This document shows, piece after piece, positions 25,104 through 33,149 of a DNA stretch of 64,000 nucleotides. Source of the DNA: Paraburkholderia fungorum (GTDB taxonomy: Bacteria; Pseudomonadota; Gammaproteobacteria; Burkholderiales; Burkholderiaceae); contig NZ_FNKP01000001.1 of NCBI RefSeq assembly GCF_900099835.1, positions 1,364,001 to 1,428,000 on the forward strand, read 5' to 3'. Within the stretch, counting starts at the first letter, position 1; each line of letters begins with the position of its first letter. A program made the translations under genes and the position numbers. Under the pieces are notes generated by a model. That model was not told the DNA's origin, did no database searches, and was given only the letters and a program-made list of their open reading frames with translations.

Positions 25104-26027
25104 TTACACCCACTCGCGCGGCACGAGAAAATCGCTATAAAGACGCGCTTCCGGCGTGCCCGGCTCGGGCTGCCAGTTGTAGCGCCAGTTCACCACAGGC
25201 GGCATCGACATCAGGATCGATTCCGTGCGGCCGCCGCTCTGCAATCCAAACAGTGTGCCACGGTCGAAGACCAGATTGAACTCGACGTAGCGGCCGCGCC
25301 GGTATGCCTGGAAGTCGCGCTCGGCCTCGCCATACGGAATGTTGCGGCGCTTTTCGATGATCGGCAGGTACGCTTTGAGAAATCCTTCGCCGACGCTTTT
25401 GAGCATCGCGAACGATTGATCGAAGCCCGGCGCCGAGAAGTCGTCGAAGAAAATTCCGCCGATTCCGCGTGGTTCGTTACGGTGCTTGAGGAAGAAATAC
25501 TCGTCGCACCAGCGCTTGAACTCAGGGTACAGGTCCGCGCCGTACGGTTGCAACGCGTCGCGGCAGGTGCGGTGAAAGTGCTGCGCGTCTTCCTCGTAGC
25601 CGTAGTACGGCGTCAGGTCCATGCCGCCGCCGAACCAGAACACCGGCTCTTCGCCAGCCTTGGTCGCGATCAGCAGACGCACATTCATGTGCACGGTCGG
25701 GCAGTGCGGATTGTGCGGATGCAGCACGAGCGACACACCCATCGCCTCGAAACCGCGCCCGGCCAGTTGCGGCCGGGCCGCGCTGGCCGAACCCGGCAAT
25801 GCGTCGCCGGCGACATCCGAGAAACCGATGCCCGCGCGCTCGAAGAAGTTGCCGCCTTCGAGAATCCGCGTGCAGCCGCCGCCGCGCAACTTCTCGCTGG
25901 GGGCGCGCTGCCAGGTGTCGGTTGCGAACGGCTGGCCGTCGAACGCGCCGAGCGTGTCCGCGATTTGCGTTTGCAGGCCTTGCAGCCAACTGCGCACAGC
26001 CTGTGCGTCGTAGCTCGAATCGGTCAT
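25104..26027 (-). CDS. hemF: Oxygen-dependent coproporphyrinogen III oxidase
   Basis: A 307-residue enzyme converting coproporphyrinogen III to protoporphyrinogen IX with oxygen, in heme synthesis. Conserved segments are [62 protein letters not shown] and [34 protein letters not shown]. The length fits the bacterial family. The start at 26027 follows from the family N terminus; an ATG eight codons upstream is possible. It lies in a purD-hemF-nadD series on the minus strand. Confidence 0.96.
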   Translation of the reverse strand: MTDSSYDAQAVRSWLQGLQTQIADTLGAFDGQPFATDTWQRAPSEKLRGGGCTRILEGGNFFERAGIGFSDVAGDALPGSASAARPQLAGRGFEAMGVSLVLHPHNPHCPTVHMNVRLLIATKAGEEPVFWFGGGMDLTPYYGYEEDAQHFHRTCRDALQPYGADLYPEFKRWCDEYFFLKHRNEPRGIGGIFFDDFSAPGFDQSFAMLKSVGEGFLKAYLPIIEKRRNIPYGEAERDFQAYRRGRYVEFNLVFDRGTLFGLQSGGRTESILMSMPPVVNWRYNWQPEPGTPEARLYSDFLVPREWV

Positions 26028-26290
26028 GAATGCAGATGCTGAGGGCGGCACGCTGAACGTGTCGCGGGTTCTTCGTGAAGGGCGACGGCCGGGTCTTCGT
26101 CAGCGAGGATTGGCGAAGACGGGGCCGTACGGTGTTTCGCGCGGGCCTGCGTGGTGCTTGCTGCAGGCCCGGGACCTGGCCGCACCGGCGAACCCGCGGT
26201 GTCACCGGCTATAACCCGCGGTCGCAACCCGGCGCGAAAACCCGCAGTGTAGCGCCGTTGACGCGACACGCGGGTGAGCGGGGTGTTGGC

Positions 26291-27589
26291 TTACTGCTTG
26301 CCTTCGGTCTTCGCGTCGTGCTTGCGGCCGATCGCGCGGTAGCCGATGTCGCGACGATACTGCATGCCGTCGAACGAAATCTGGTTGATCGTTTCGTACG
26401 CGACCGATTGCGCGGTACGTACCGAATCCGCCAGACCGACTACGCACAGCACGCGGCCGCCGGAGGTGGTCAGCTTGCCGTCGGCGAGCGTGGTGCCGGC
26501 GTGGAACGTGACCGAATCGGCCGTCTCAGCCGGAATGCCGTTGATGCGGTCGCCCTTGCGCGGCGTGTCCGGGTAGTTGTGCGCGGCGAGCACGACGCCC
26601 AGCGCGGTACGCCGGTCCCATTCGAGTTCGACCGTGTCGAGCGTGCCGGCAATCGCCTGCTCGACGACCTTCGAATAGTCGCCCTTCAGACGCGCCATAA
26701 TCGGCTGCGTTTCGGGGTCGCCCATACGGCAGTTGAATTCGAGCGTTTTCGGGTTACCTTGCGCGTCGATCATCAAACCGGCGTACAGGTAGCCGGTAAA
26801 GCGGATGCCTTCCTTCTCCATGCCGCGCACCGTCGGCAGGATGATTTCGCGCATCACGCGGGCGTGCAGTTGCGGCGTGACGATCGGCGCGGGCGAGTAA
26901 GCGCCCATGCCGCCGGTGTTCGGGCCCTGGTCGGCGTCGAGCAGGCGCTTGTGGTCCTGGCTCGAAGCGAGCGGCAGCACATGCTTGCCGTCGACCATCA
27001 CGATGAAGCTGGCTTCTTCGCCCGCGAGGAACTCTTCGATCACGACACGCGCGCCGGCGTCGCCGAGCTTGTTGTCGGACAGCATCATGTCGACCGCGGC
27101 GTGCGCTTCTTCCAGCGTTTGCGCGACCACCACGCCCTTGCCGGCGGCGAGGCCGTCGGCCTTGATCACGATCGGCGCGCCCTTGGCGTCCAGATACGCG
27201 TGCGCGGCGGCGACGTCGGCGAAGGTTTCGTATTCGGCGGTCGGGATCGCGTGGCGCTTCATGAAGGCCTTCGCGAAATCTTTCGAGCTTTCGAGCTGGG
27301 CGGCTTCCTTCGTCGGTCCGAAAATCTTCAGACCGCGCGAGCGGAACAGGTTGACGATGCCGGCTGCCAGCGGACCTTCCGGGCCGACCAGCGTGAAAGC
27401 GATCTGTTCCTGTTCGACGAAATCGGCGAGCGCTGCCGGCTCGGTGATGTCGATGTTGCGCAGACGCTCGTCCTGGGCGGTGCCGCCGTTGCCCGGAGCA
27501 ACGTAGACGAGCTGAACCCGCGGCGATTGCGCGAGCTTCCATGCGAGTGCATGTTCGCGACCGCCGGAACCGACGACGAGTAACTTCAT
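26291..27589 (-). CDS. purD: Phosphoribosylamine-glycine ligase (GAR synthetase)
   Basis: A 432-residue ATP-grasp enzyme, the second step of de novo purine synthesis: phosphoribosylamine + glycine + ATP to GAR. The N terminus MKLLVVGSGGREHALAWKLAQSP is diagnostic. The ATP-grasp region includes PIVIKADGLAAGKGVVVA, and a late motif is LEFNCRMGDPETQ. The final residues of the core are CVVGLADSVRTAQSVAY. It is transcribed toward hemF, with 263 bases between them. A hairpin lies between the upstream yebC gene and this start. Confidence 0.97.
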   Translation of the reverse strand: MKLLVVGSGGREHALAWKLAQSPRVQLVYVAPGNGGTAQDERLRNIDITEPAALADFVEQEQIAFTLVGPEGPLAAGIVNLFRSRGLKIFGPTKEAAQLESSKDFAKAFMKRHAIPTAEYETFADVAAAHAYLDAKGAPIVIKADGLAAGKGVVVAQTLEEAHAAVDMMLSDNKLGDAGARVVIEEFLAGEEASFIVMVDGKHVLPLASSQDHKRLLDADQGPNTGGMGAYSPAPIVTPQLHARVMREIILPTVRGMEKEGIRFTGYLYAGLMIDAQGNPKTLEFNCRMGDPETQPIMARLKGDYSKVVEQAIAGTLDTVELEWDRRTALGVVLAAHNYPDTPRKGDRINGIPAETADSVTFHAGTTLADGKLTTSGGRVLCVVGLADSVRTAQSVAYETINQISFDGMQYRRDIGYRAIGRKHDAKTEGKQ

Positions 27590-27910
27590 GTGAATCCCCG
27601 AGACTTAAAAACCATAAACGGCTGAAGCGCGAAGCTCAGCCGTGCAATGAACAGCGATAACGCGTGAAGGCAGCAGGCAGGCAATCATGCAGGCAATCAG
27701 GCAGCAGAGCAGCAAAATTCGCGCTAGCTTCACCCGCACTGGCTAACCGGCGGACGCAGCCCGGACCAACCTTGATGGATGCTGCGAAGGGTTCGCGCAG
27801 CAGCGCGGCAACCCATTCTGCAACGCCCGCTCAGCAACGACGCGAGGGCCAACCGGCCGGCATGGCGCGGTTCAATGCGAACCCGCGCGCCACGCCTGGC
27901 CGGAGCACGC
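27590..27910. other. Intergenic region between yebC and purD
   Basis: About 320 bases between two minus-strand genes. It holds a hairpin at 27618-27643 and an 11-base direct repeat GCAGGCAATCA at 27677-27687 and 27689-27699 (period 12). No gene is supported. It probably carries the purD promoter; no purine riboswitch was recognised. Confidence 0.45.
27618..27643 (-). terminator. Hairpin upstream of purD, possible terminator or attenuator
   Basis: An eight-pair stem ACGGCTGA / TCAGCCGT with a ten-base loop. On the minus strand it is followed by TTTATGGTTTTT. It lies 29 bases before the purD start, so it could end readthrough from yebC or act as a leader structure. Confidence 0.35.
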
Positions 27911-28639
27911 TCACTCGTCGGCGATCGCGGCGTTTGTATAGACTTCCTGCACGTCGTCCAGATTTTCCAGCGCGTCGAGCAGTTTCTGCATTTTCACCGC
28001 GTCGTCGCCGGTGAATTCGACTTCCGTCTGAGGTTTCATCGTCACCTCGGCCAGCTCGGCCTTGAAGCCCGCAGCTTCGAGCGCGGTCTTCACCTTCGGG
28101 AAATCGTTCGGCGGACACAGCACTTCGATACTGCCGTCTTCGTTCGTGACGACGTCGTCGGCGCCGGCTTCGAGCGCGGCTTCCATCAGCTTGTCTTCGG
28201 CGGTGCCGGGCGCAAACAGGAACTGGCCGACGTGATCGAACATGAACGACACCGAGCCGTCCGTGCCCATGTTGCCGCCGTTCTTCGAGAACGCGTGACG
28301 CACTTCCGCGACCGTGCGGGTGCGGTTGTCGGTCATCGTGTCGACGATCACCGCCGCGCCGCCGATACCGTAGCCTTCGTAGCGGATTTCTTCGTAGCTC
28401 GCGCCGTCGACACCGCCCACGCCGCGCTGGATCGCGCGGTTGACGTTGTCTTTCGGCATGTTGGCGTCGTACGACTTTTCGACGGCGAGCCGCAGACGCG
28501 GGTTCGAGTCGATTTCGCCGCCGCCCATGCGGGCCGCGACCTGAATTTCCTTGATGAGCCGCGTCCAGACCTTGCCGCGCTTGGCGTCGGCCGCTGCTTT
28601 CTTATGCTTGATGTTGGCCCATTTCGAATGACCCGCCAT
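27911..28639 (-). CDS. YebC/PmpR family DNA-binding or translation-associated protein
   Basis: A 242-residue protein of the YebC/TACO1 family. The start [23 protein letters not shown] is diagnostic. Further conserved parts are [27 protein letters not shown] and [17 protein letters not shown]. Members are described as transcriptional regulators (PmpR) or as factors that help ribosomes at difficult sequences such as proline stretches; which applies here is unknown. GGAG lies before the ATG at 28639. It is followed by purD in the same direction. Confidence 0.94.
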   Translation of the reverse strand: MAGHSKWANIKHKKAAADAKRGKVWTRLIKEIQVAARMGGGEIDSNPRLRLAVEKSYDANMPKDNVNRAIQRGVGGVDGASYEEIRYEGYGIGGAAVIVDTMTDNRTRTVAEVRHAFSKNGGNMGTDGSVSFMFDHVGQFLFAPGTAEDKLMEAALEAGADDVVTNEDGSIEVLCPPNDFPKVKTALEAAGFKAELAEVTMKPQTEVEFTGDDAVKMQKLLDALENLDDVQEVYTNAAIADE

Positions 28640-29348
28640 ACATTTCTCCGTCGCGCGCGCCCGCAGGGCGCACGCATAGTGCAATTGTCGTTGCGATGTC
28701 GGGCGCTCGCGTTTTATGCGATTTCCGCGCGCCTCGATGTCAAAACCGTCTCTTGATGAAGCCGCCTGTGAGACTGTCCGGTTGCCGCCGATTTGCAGGG
28801 CCCCGATTTGCAGGCCGTTTCCCAGGCAGCCGGTGAGATCCAGGCCGGTGCTGCCCGTACAGCCCTCAAGCCCGCGCGCTTGCCTGAACGGGTCCCAGCC
28901 AACGGAACCGGCAGTCGCTGGCGCGGTGAGCCGGGCGGCTCGCATGCGGCGAACACGGCGCTGGCCGGACAGGCCCCGGGTTGGCGCGCAACGCGCAACG
29001 CGGTGATGGGCGGCGGAGCGAACGGTTCTGGGACCGGTGGTGCCGAGGGCTTGCCAACGAGGCAGCCGTACGTGCTGCAACAGAAGCAAAAAGGGTGCAA
29101 AAAGCTGCGGTTGAAACCGGTAAAGCTATGGCGGTGCCAATCAAGCCGCTTCTGGAGCGGATTCGAATTTTATCACGCCGAAGGGGGGCGGCAGAGGGGA
29201 ACGTAGCGGGAAACAACGCGGAAAGTGTGCGGAGAGAATCCGGACGATGGCCGCCCGGCCGCCTTCGAAGCATTTCGCCAGCCCGTTTCGGGCTGTAGTC
29301 GGGATCGCGCCCGCAGGCGCGATCCCGGCCGGGCCGGTCGGCCCAACC
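28640..29348. other. Intergenic region between upp and yebC without a supported gene
   Basis: About 700 bases between two minus-strand genes. It contains the hairpin at 29301-29326. A plus-strand frame (about 29050-29185) reads as an Ala/Glu/Lys-rich helix, [20 protein letters not shown], reminiscent of phasin C termini, and has lower GC than its surroundings. It lacks a convincing start, so it is not called as a gene. The yebC promoter must lie in the left part. Confidence 0.45.
29301..29326 (-). terminator. Perfect hairpin downstream of upp
   Basis: An 11-pair stem GGGATCGCGCC / GGCGCGATCCC with a four-base loop, 22 bases beyond the upp stop. There is no T-run. A second small hairpin, GCCCG TTT CGGGC, lies next to it at 29281-29293. 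Together they probably end the upp transcript. Confidence 0.55.
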
Positions 29349-29999
29349 TCAGTTTTTCGTTCCGAACAGGCGGTCGCCGGCGTCGCCGAGACCCGGCACG
29401 ATGTACGCGTGCTCGTTCAGGTGCGAATCGAGCGACGCCACGTACAGCTTGACGTCCGGATGCGCGTCCTGGAACACCTGCACGCCTTCGGGCGCCGCCA
29501 CCAGCGCGAGGAACATGATGTTCTCGCCGGCCACGTTGCGGCGCTTGAGCACGTCGACCGCGTGCACGGCCGAGTAGCCGGTCGCGACCATCGGATCGCA
29601 CAGGATGAACACGCGATCTTCGAGATCCGGCAGACGCACCAGATATTCGACCGGCCGGTGGTCGTCGGCGCGATATACGCCGATGTGGCCCACCCGCGCC
29701 GACGGCACCAGTTCCAGCAGGCCGTCCGACATGCCGATACCGGCGCGCAGCACCGGCACGATCGCGAGCTTCTTGCCGGCGATCACCGGCGCGTCGATAT
29801 CGACCAGCGGCGTGGTGATCGGGCGCGTGGTCATCGGCAGATTGCGGGTGATTTCGTAGCCCATCAGCAGCGTGATTTCGCGCAGCAGTTCACGGAACGT
29901 GCGGGTCGAGGTGTCCCGGTCGCGCATATGTGACAGCTTGTGCTGGATCAGCGGGTGATCGAGGATGAAAAGATTGGGAAAACGGCTGTCCTGGGTCAT
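29349..29999 (-). CDS. upp: Uracil phosphoribosyltransferase
   Basis: A 216-residue salvage enzyme that makes UMP from uracil and PRPP. Family features are [25 protein letters not shown] at the N terminus, the [14 protein letters not shown] segment, the PRPP loop [13 protein letters not shown] and the uracil-binding [23 protein letters not shown] at the C terminus. The length is nearly that of E. coli Upp (208). The start at 29999 ([16 protein letters not shown]) is chosen from the family N terminus. It is divergent from the SDR gene at 30238 and separated from yebC by about 700 bases. Confidence 0.96.
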   Translation of the reverse strand: MTQDSRFPNLFILDHPLIQHKLSHMRDRDTSTRTFRELLREITLLMGYEITRNLPMTTRPITTPLVDIDAPVIAGKKLAIVPVLRAGIGMSDGLLELVPSARVGHIGVYRADDHRPVEYLVRLPDLEDRVFILCDPMVATGYSAVHAVDVLKRRNVAGENIMFLALVAAPEGVQVFQDAHPDVKLYVASLDSHLNEHAYIVPGLGDAGDRLFGTKN

Positions 30000-30237
30000 G
30001 GCGGGGGCGCAAGCTGCGCAAGAGGGATCATCGGATTCGGTTCGGCGTGCCGCCCGGCCCGCCAAGCGGCTGGCTGGCGGACGCGCCACGGCGCAAGTTT
30101 ACCGAAAGAGTGCAGTCCGAAGATACCGGAGATTGAAGCGGCCCGGCGCAGTCCGGCACCGATTCTTCTAGAATCGGGGGAAACTTTGCCACCCAGGCGC
30201 GCCAATGCGCCGGAACACCGCCTCAAGGACACACACA

Positions 30238-31017
30238 ATGGACATGGGAATCGCAGGACGCACCGCGCTGGTTTGCGCGGCCAGCAAGGGCTTGGGACGC
30301 GGTTGCGCGGAAGCGCTCGCCGCCGAGGGCGTCAATCTGACGATCGTCGCGCGCACCGCCGAGACGCTGGAAGCGACCGCCGAGGAAATCCGCAAGCAGA
30401 GCGGCGTGGAAGTCAAAACCGTCGCGTGCGACATCACTACGCCCGAAGGCCGGGCCGCGGCGCTCGCCGCCTGTCCGCAGCCGGACATCCTCGTGAATAA
30501 CGCGGGCGGGCCGCCGCCGGGCGACTTCCGCGACTTCTCGCACGAGGACTGGATCCGCGCGCTGGAAAGCAACATGCTGACGCCGATCGAGCTGATCCGC
30601 GCGACCATCGACACGATGAGCGCGCGCGGCTATGGCCGTATCGTCAACATTACGAGTTCGGCGGTGAAGGCGCCGATCGACGTGCTGGGTCTATCGAACG
30701 GGGCGCGCTCGGGGCTGACCGGCTTCGTCGCGGGGCTGGCTCGCAAGGTCGCGCCGACCGGCGTGACGATCAACAACCTGCTGCCGGGCCTGTTCGACAC
30801 CGACCGCATCGCGGTCACGTTCGAGGCGCAGGCGCGCAACCAGAACATTTCCGTCGACGACGCTCGCAAGCAGCGCATGAAGACGATTCCCGCCGGGCGC
30901 TTCGGCAACCGCGACGAGTTCGGCCGCGCGTGCGCGTTCCTGTGCAGCACGCATGCCGGGTATATCACCGGGCAGAACTGGCTGATCGACGGTGGCGCCT
31001 ATCCGGGCACGTTCTGA
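30238..31017 (+). CDS. SDR family oxidoreductase lacking the Tyr-x3-Lys pair
   Basis: A 259-residue short-chain dehydrogenase/reductase-like protein. The nucleotide-binding motif CAASKGLGRGCAEALA (TGxxxGxG variant) and the NNAGG motif are present, as is the catalytic Ser region NITSSAVKAP. Where classical members have Tyr-x3-Lys, this protein reads GLSNGARSGLTGF, so both catalytic residues are replaced. The C terminus AGYITGQNWLIDGGAYPGTF is family-typical. A subgroup of FabG-like proteins shares this substitution; its reaction is not established, and it may bind NAD(P) without standard catalysis. AAGGA precedes the ATG at 30238. Confidence 0.85.
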   Translation: MDMGIAGRTALVCAASKGLGRGCAEALAAEGVNLTIVARTAETLEATAEEIRKQSGVEVKTVACDITTPEGRAAALAACPQPDILVNNAGGPPPGDFRDFSHEDWIRALESNMLTPIELIRATIDTMSARGYGRIVNITSSAVKAPIDVLGLSNGARSGLTGFVAGLARKVAPTGVTINNLLPGLFDTDRIAVTFEAQARNQNISVDDARKQRMKTIPAGRFGNRDEFGRACAFLCSTHAGYITGQNWLIDGGAYPGTF

Positions 31018-31226
31018 CGCGACGCGCCTGAACGGATGCGGTCCGGCGCGGCGATAGAGCGGCGGCGAGCAGCTAGAGGCGTTCAGGCGCATTCGTCGTG
31101 CACGCGCAAAATCACGCGTGCGAAAAAAGGCGGCGCTAAAAAGCGCGGCCGGCAGCAATTAGTAGAAGCAGCTTCACGGCATCACCACAACAACGACAAT
31201 CACACAGGTTCCAGGAGTCTTACGTC

Positions 31227-31616
31227 ATGACCACCCGCATTGCGCTGATCGCGCACGATCACAAGAAGGACGACATCGTCAAACTGGCCGGCGAATACGT
31301 CGATACGCTCCGGCGCTGCGACATCCTCGCGACCGGCACGACTGGCGGACGCATCGCCGACGCGCATGGCCTGACAGTCGAGCGCATGTTGTCGGGCCCG
31401 CATGGCGGCGATTTGCAGATTGGCGCGCAGCTCGCGGAAGGGCGCGTGGACATGGTGATCTTTTTACGCGATCCGATGACGCCGCAGCCGCACGAACCGG
31501 ACATCAACGCGCTGGTGCGCGCGTGCGACGTGCACAACATTCCGTGCGCGACGAATATCTCGACCGCGCGCATGGTGCTCGACGTGCTGACGCTGCGTTT
31601 GAGCGAGCAGGTCTGA
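31227..31616 (+). CDS. mgsA: Methylglyoxal synthase
   Basis: A 129-residue enzyme that converts dihydroxyacetone phosphate to methylglyoxal and phosphate, a bypass relieving sugar-phosphate stress. Active-site residues known from the E. coli enzyme are present: His10 ([11 protein letters not shown]), Asp62 ([11 protein letters not shown]), and His89/Asp92 (QPHEPDI). The phosphate loop GTTGG is at residues about 37-41. The length is slightly shorter than E. coli MgsA (152), lacking its tail. AGGAG precedes the ATG. It is followed by a quinone oxidoreductase gene 82 bases downstream, possibly in the same transcript. Confidence 0.95.
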   Translation: MTTRIALIAHDHKKDDIVKLAGEYVDTLRRCDILATGTTGGRIADAHGLTVERMLSGPHGGDLQIGAQLAEGRVDMVIFLRDPMTPQPHEPDINALVRACDVHNIPCATNISTARMVLDVLTLRLSEQV

Positions 31617-31698
31617 CCCGACGGCGCGGGTTCGCGGCGCGTCCGGGCGCACATCTGAACAACACAATCCGAACGACACCTCACATCAAGGAGACATG

Positions 31699-32673
31699 AT
31701 GACGAAAGCAATCCGATTCGATAAGCCCGGCGACCCCGAGGTGATGAAATGGGTCGACGTCGAAGTGGGCGAACCCGGCGCGGGCGAGATTCGCATCCGG
31801 CAGACGGCGGTCGGGCTGAACTACATCGACGTGTATTTCCGCACCGGTCTGTATCCGCTGCCGCTGCCCGGCGGGCTCGGCATGGAAGCGGCGGGTGAAG
31901 TGACGGCTGTGGGCGAGGGCGTCACCGGTCTGAAAGCGGGCGACCGCGTGGCCTATGTCGCGCGTCCGCCGGGCGCGTATGCGCAGGAGCGCGTGCTGCC
32001 GGCGCTGCAGGCCGTCAAGGTGCCCGACGCCTTGAGCGACGAGCAGGCGGCCTCGGTGATGCTGCAAGGTCTCACCGCGCAGTATCTGCTGCGCCGCACT
32101 TATCCGGTGAAAGCGGGCGACACGATCCTGATTCAGGCCGCGGCGGGCGGCGTCGGTCTGCTGGTGTGTCAGTGGGCCAAGGCGCTGGGCGCGACGGTGA
32201 TCGGCACGGTCGGTTCCGACGAGAAAGCCGAGATCGCGAAGGCACATGGCTGTGACCATGCAATCGTCTATACGCGCGAGAATTTTACGAAGCGCGTGCG
32301 CGAGATCACCGACGGCGCGGGCGTGCCGGTGGTGTACGACTCGATCGGCAAGGACACGTTTACGGGCTCGCTCGACTGCCTCGCGCCGCTCGGCATGTTC
32401 GTGAGCTTCGGCAATGCATCGGGTCGTTTGCCGCCGATCGATTCGTCGGAATTCGCCGGACGCGGCTCGCTGTTCTTTACGCGCCCCACGCTGTTCACGT
32501 ACATCGCAAAACGCAGCGACTACGAGGCGATGTCGGCGGAACTGTTCGACGTGCTGGTGTCGGGCAAGGTGAAGACGAGCGTGAATCAGCGTTATGCGCT
32601 GGCGGATGTCGGACAGGCACATGCCGATCTCGAAGGCCGCAAGACGACGGGTTCGACGGTGTTGATGCCGTAA
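31699..32673 (+). CDS. qor: Quinone oxidoreductase (zinc-independent MDR, Qor-like)
   Basis: A 324-residue NADPH:quinone reductase of the medium-chain dehydrogenase family. The GroES-like N-terminal domain shows GLNYIDVYFRTGLYPLPLPG. The NADPH-binding fold shows ILIQAAAGGVGLLVCQWAKALGA. No structural or catalytic zinc cysteines are present, as expected for Qor. E. coli Qor is 327 residues. Two ATG codons are adjacent in frame (31696 and 31699); the second is better spaced from AAGGAG. A strong terminator lies about 140 bases after the stop. Confidence 0.9.
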   Translation: MTKAIRFDKPGDPEVMKWVDVEVGEPGAGEIRIRQTAVGLNYIDVYFRTGLYPLPLPGGLGMEAAGEVTAVGEGVTGLKAGDRVAYVARPPGAYAQERVLPALQAVKVPDALSDEQAASVMLQGLTAQYLLRRTYPVKAGDTILIQAAAGGVGLLVCQWAKALGATVIGTVGSDEKAEIAKAHGCDHAIVYTRENFTKRVREITDGAGVPVVYDSIGKDTFTGSLDCLAPLGMFVSFGNASGRLPPIDSSEFAGRGSLFFTRPTLFTYIAKRSDYEAMSAELFDVLVSGKVKTSVNQRYALADVGQAHADLEGRKTTGSTVLMP

Positions 32674-32809
32674 AAACAGGCCGATGGCGCCGGCGCGATC
32701 TTCAACTTCCTGATAAGTCGCCGGCAGGGTAACGCGATGTGCGAATGGCGGCCACCACCCGTACCACGAGCCACCTGCGCCAAGCTTTAATTTCCTGCTT
32801 GCACATCCC

Positions 32810-32841
32810 AAGGCCGTTCCATCTCCCGATGGAACGGCCTT
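32810..32841 (+). terminator. Intrinsic terminator between qor and the kdp operon
   Basis: A perfect 14-pair stem AAGGCCGTTCCATC / GATGGAACGGCCTT with a TCCC loop and a T-rich tail (TTCTTCGTTTA). It insulates the kdp operon from upstream transcription. Confidence 0.85.
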
Positions 32842-32946
32842 CTTCGTTTACGCGATTTTTACGCGCGCCCCCCGTTCTTTGACCAGCCCTTTAGACGCTT
32901 CGGCATACCGTTCCATTTATCCAAAGTCCGTCAATGGAGAACAAAA

Positions 32947-33060
32947 ATGGATGTGCTGTATGTCGGGGGGCTCGTGCTGTTTGCCGCGCTGACCTTTGCG
33001 TTGATCGCCGGCTGCGAGAAGTTGATGCAGTTCCGTCGTGGCCAGGGAGCACGGTCATGA
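32947..33060 (+). CDS. 37-residue single-span membrane peptide heading the kdp operon
   Basis: A very short gene coding for MDVLYVGGLVLFAALTFALI and a tail of 17 residues (AGCEKLMQ then a basic end RRGQGARS). It forms one hydrophobic helix (about residues 3-22) followed by Cys-Glu-Lys and arginines, giving a positive-inside topology. A GGAG element lies just upstream. Its stop overlaps the kdpF start (ATGA), and kdpF in turn overlaps kdpA, so all three are translationally coupled. It is not KdpF, which follows. Short peptides at this position, often with a similar 'E-[KR]-L' end, occur before kdpF in other bacteria as hypothetical proteins. A role as an extra KdpFABC accessory subunit is inference. 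Confidence 0.7.
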   Translation: MDVLYVGGLVLFAALTFALIAGCEKLMQFRRGQGARS

Positions 33061-33149
33061 ACTGGATTCTATGGTTGTCCGGCGCGGCCACCGCGCTGCT
33101 GTTTGCCTATCTGGTCTATGCGCTGTTGCGCGCGGAGGACATTGAATGA
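33057..33149 (+). CDS. kdpF: K+-transporting ATPase small subunit KdpF
   Basis: A 30-residue single-span peptide: MNWILWLSGAATALLFAYLV followed by YALLRAEDIE. The hydrophobic helix and the ending YALLRAE-x-x are the KdpF signature. KdpF stabilises the KdpFABC complex in the inner membrane. Its start overlaps the preceding 37-residue gene, and its stop overlaps the kdpA start (ATGA at 33146), which fits translation at fixed ratio. Confidence 0.92.
   Translation: MNWILWLSGAATALLFAYLVYALLRAEDIE

Noticed and set aside
27677..27699. Two-copy 11-base direct repeat as part of a larger array
   Set aside because: Only two copies; too short for a repeat array or CRISPR.
32879..32909. TTGACC followed by CATACC as a kdp promoter
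   Set aside because: The spacer is 19 bases and the -10 match is poor; not strong enough to call.
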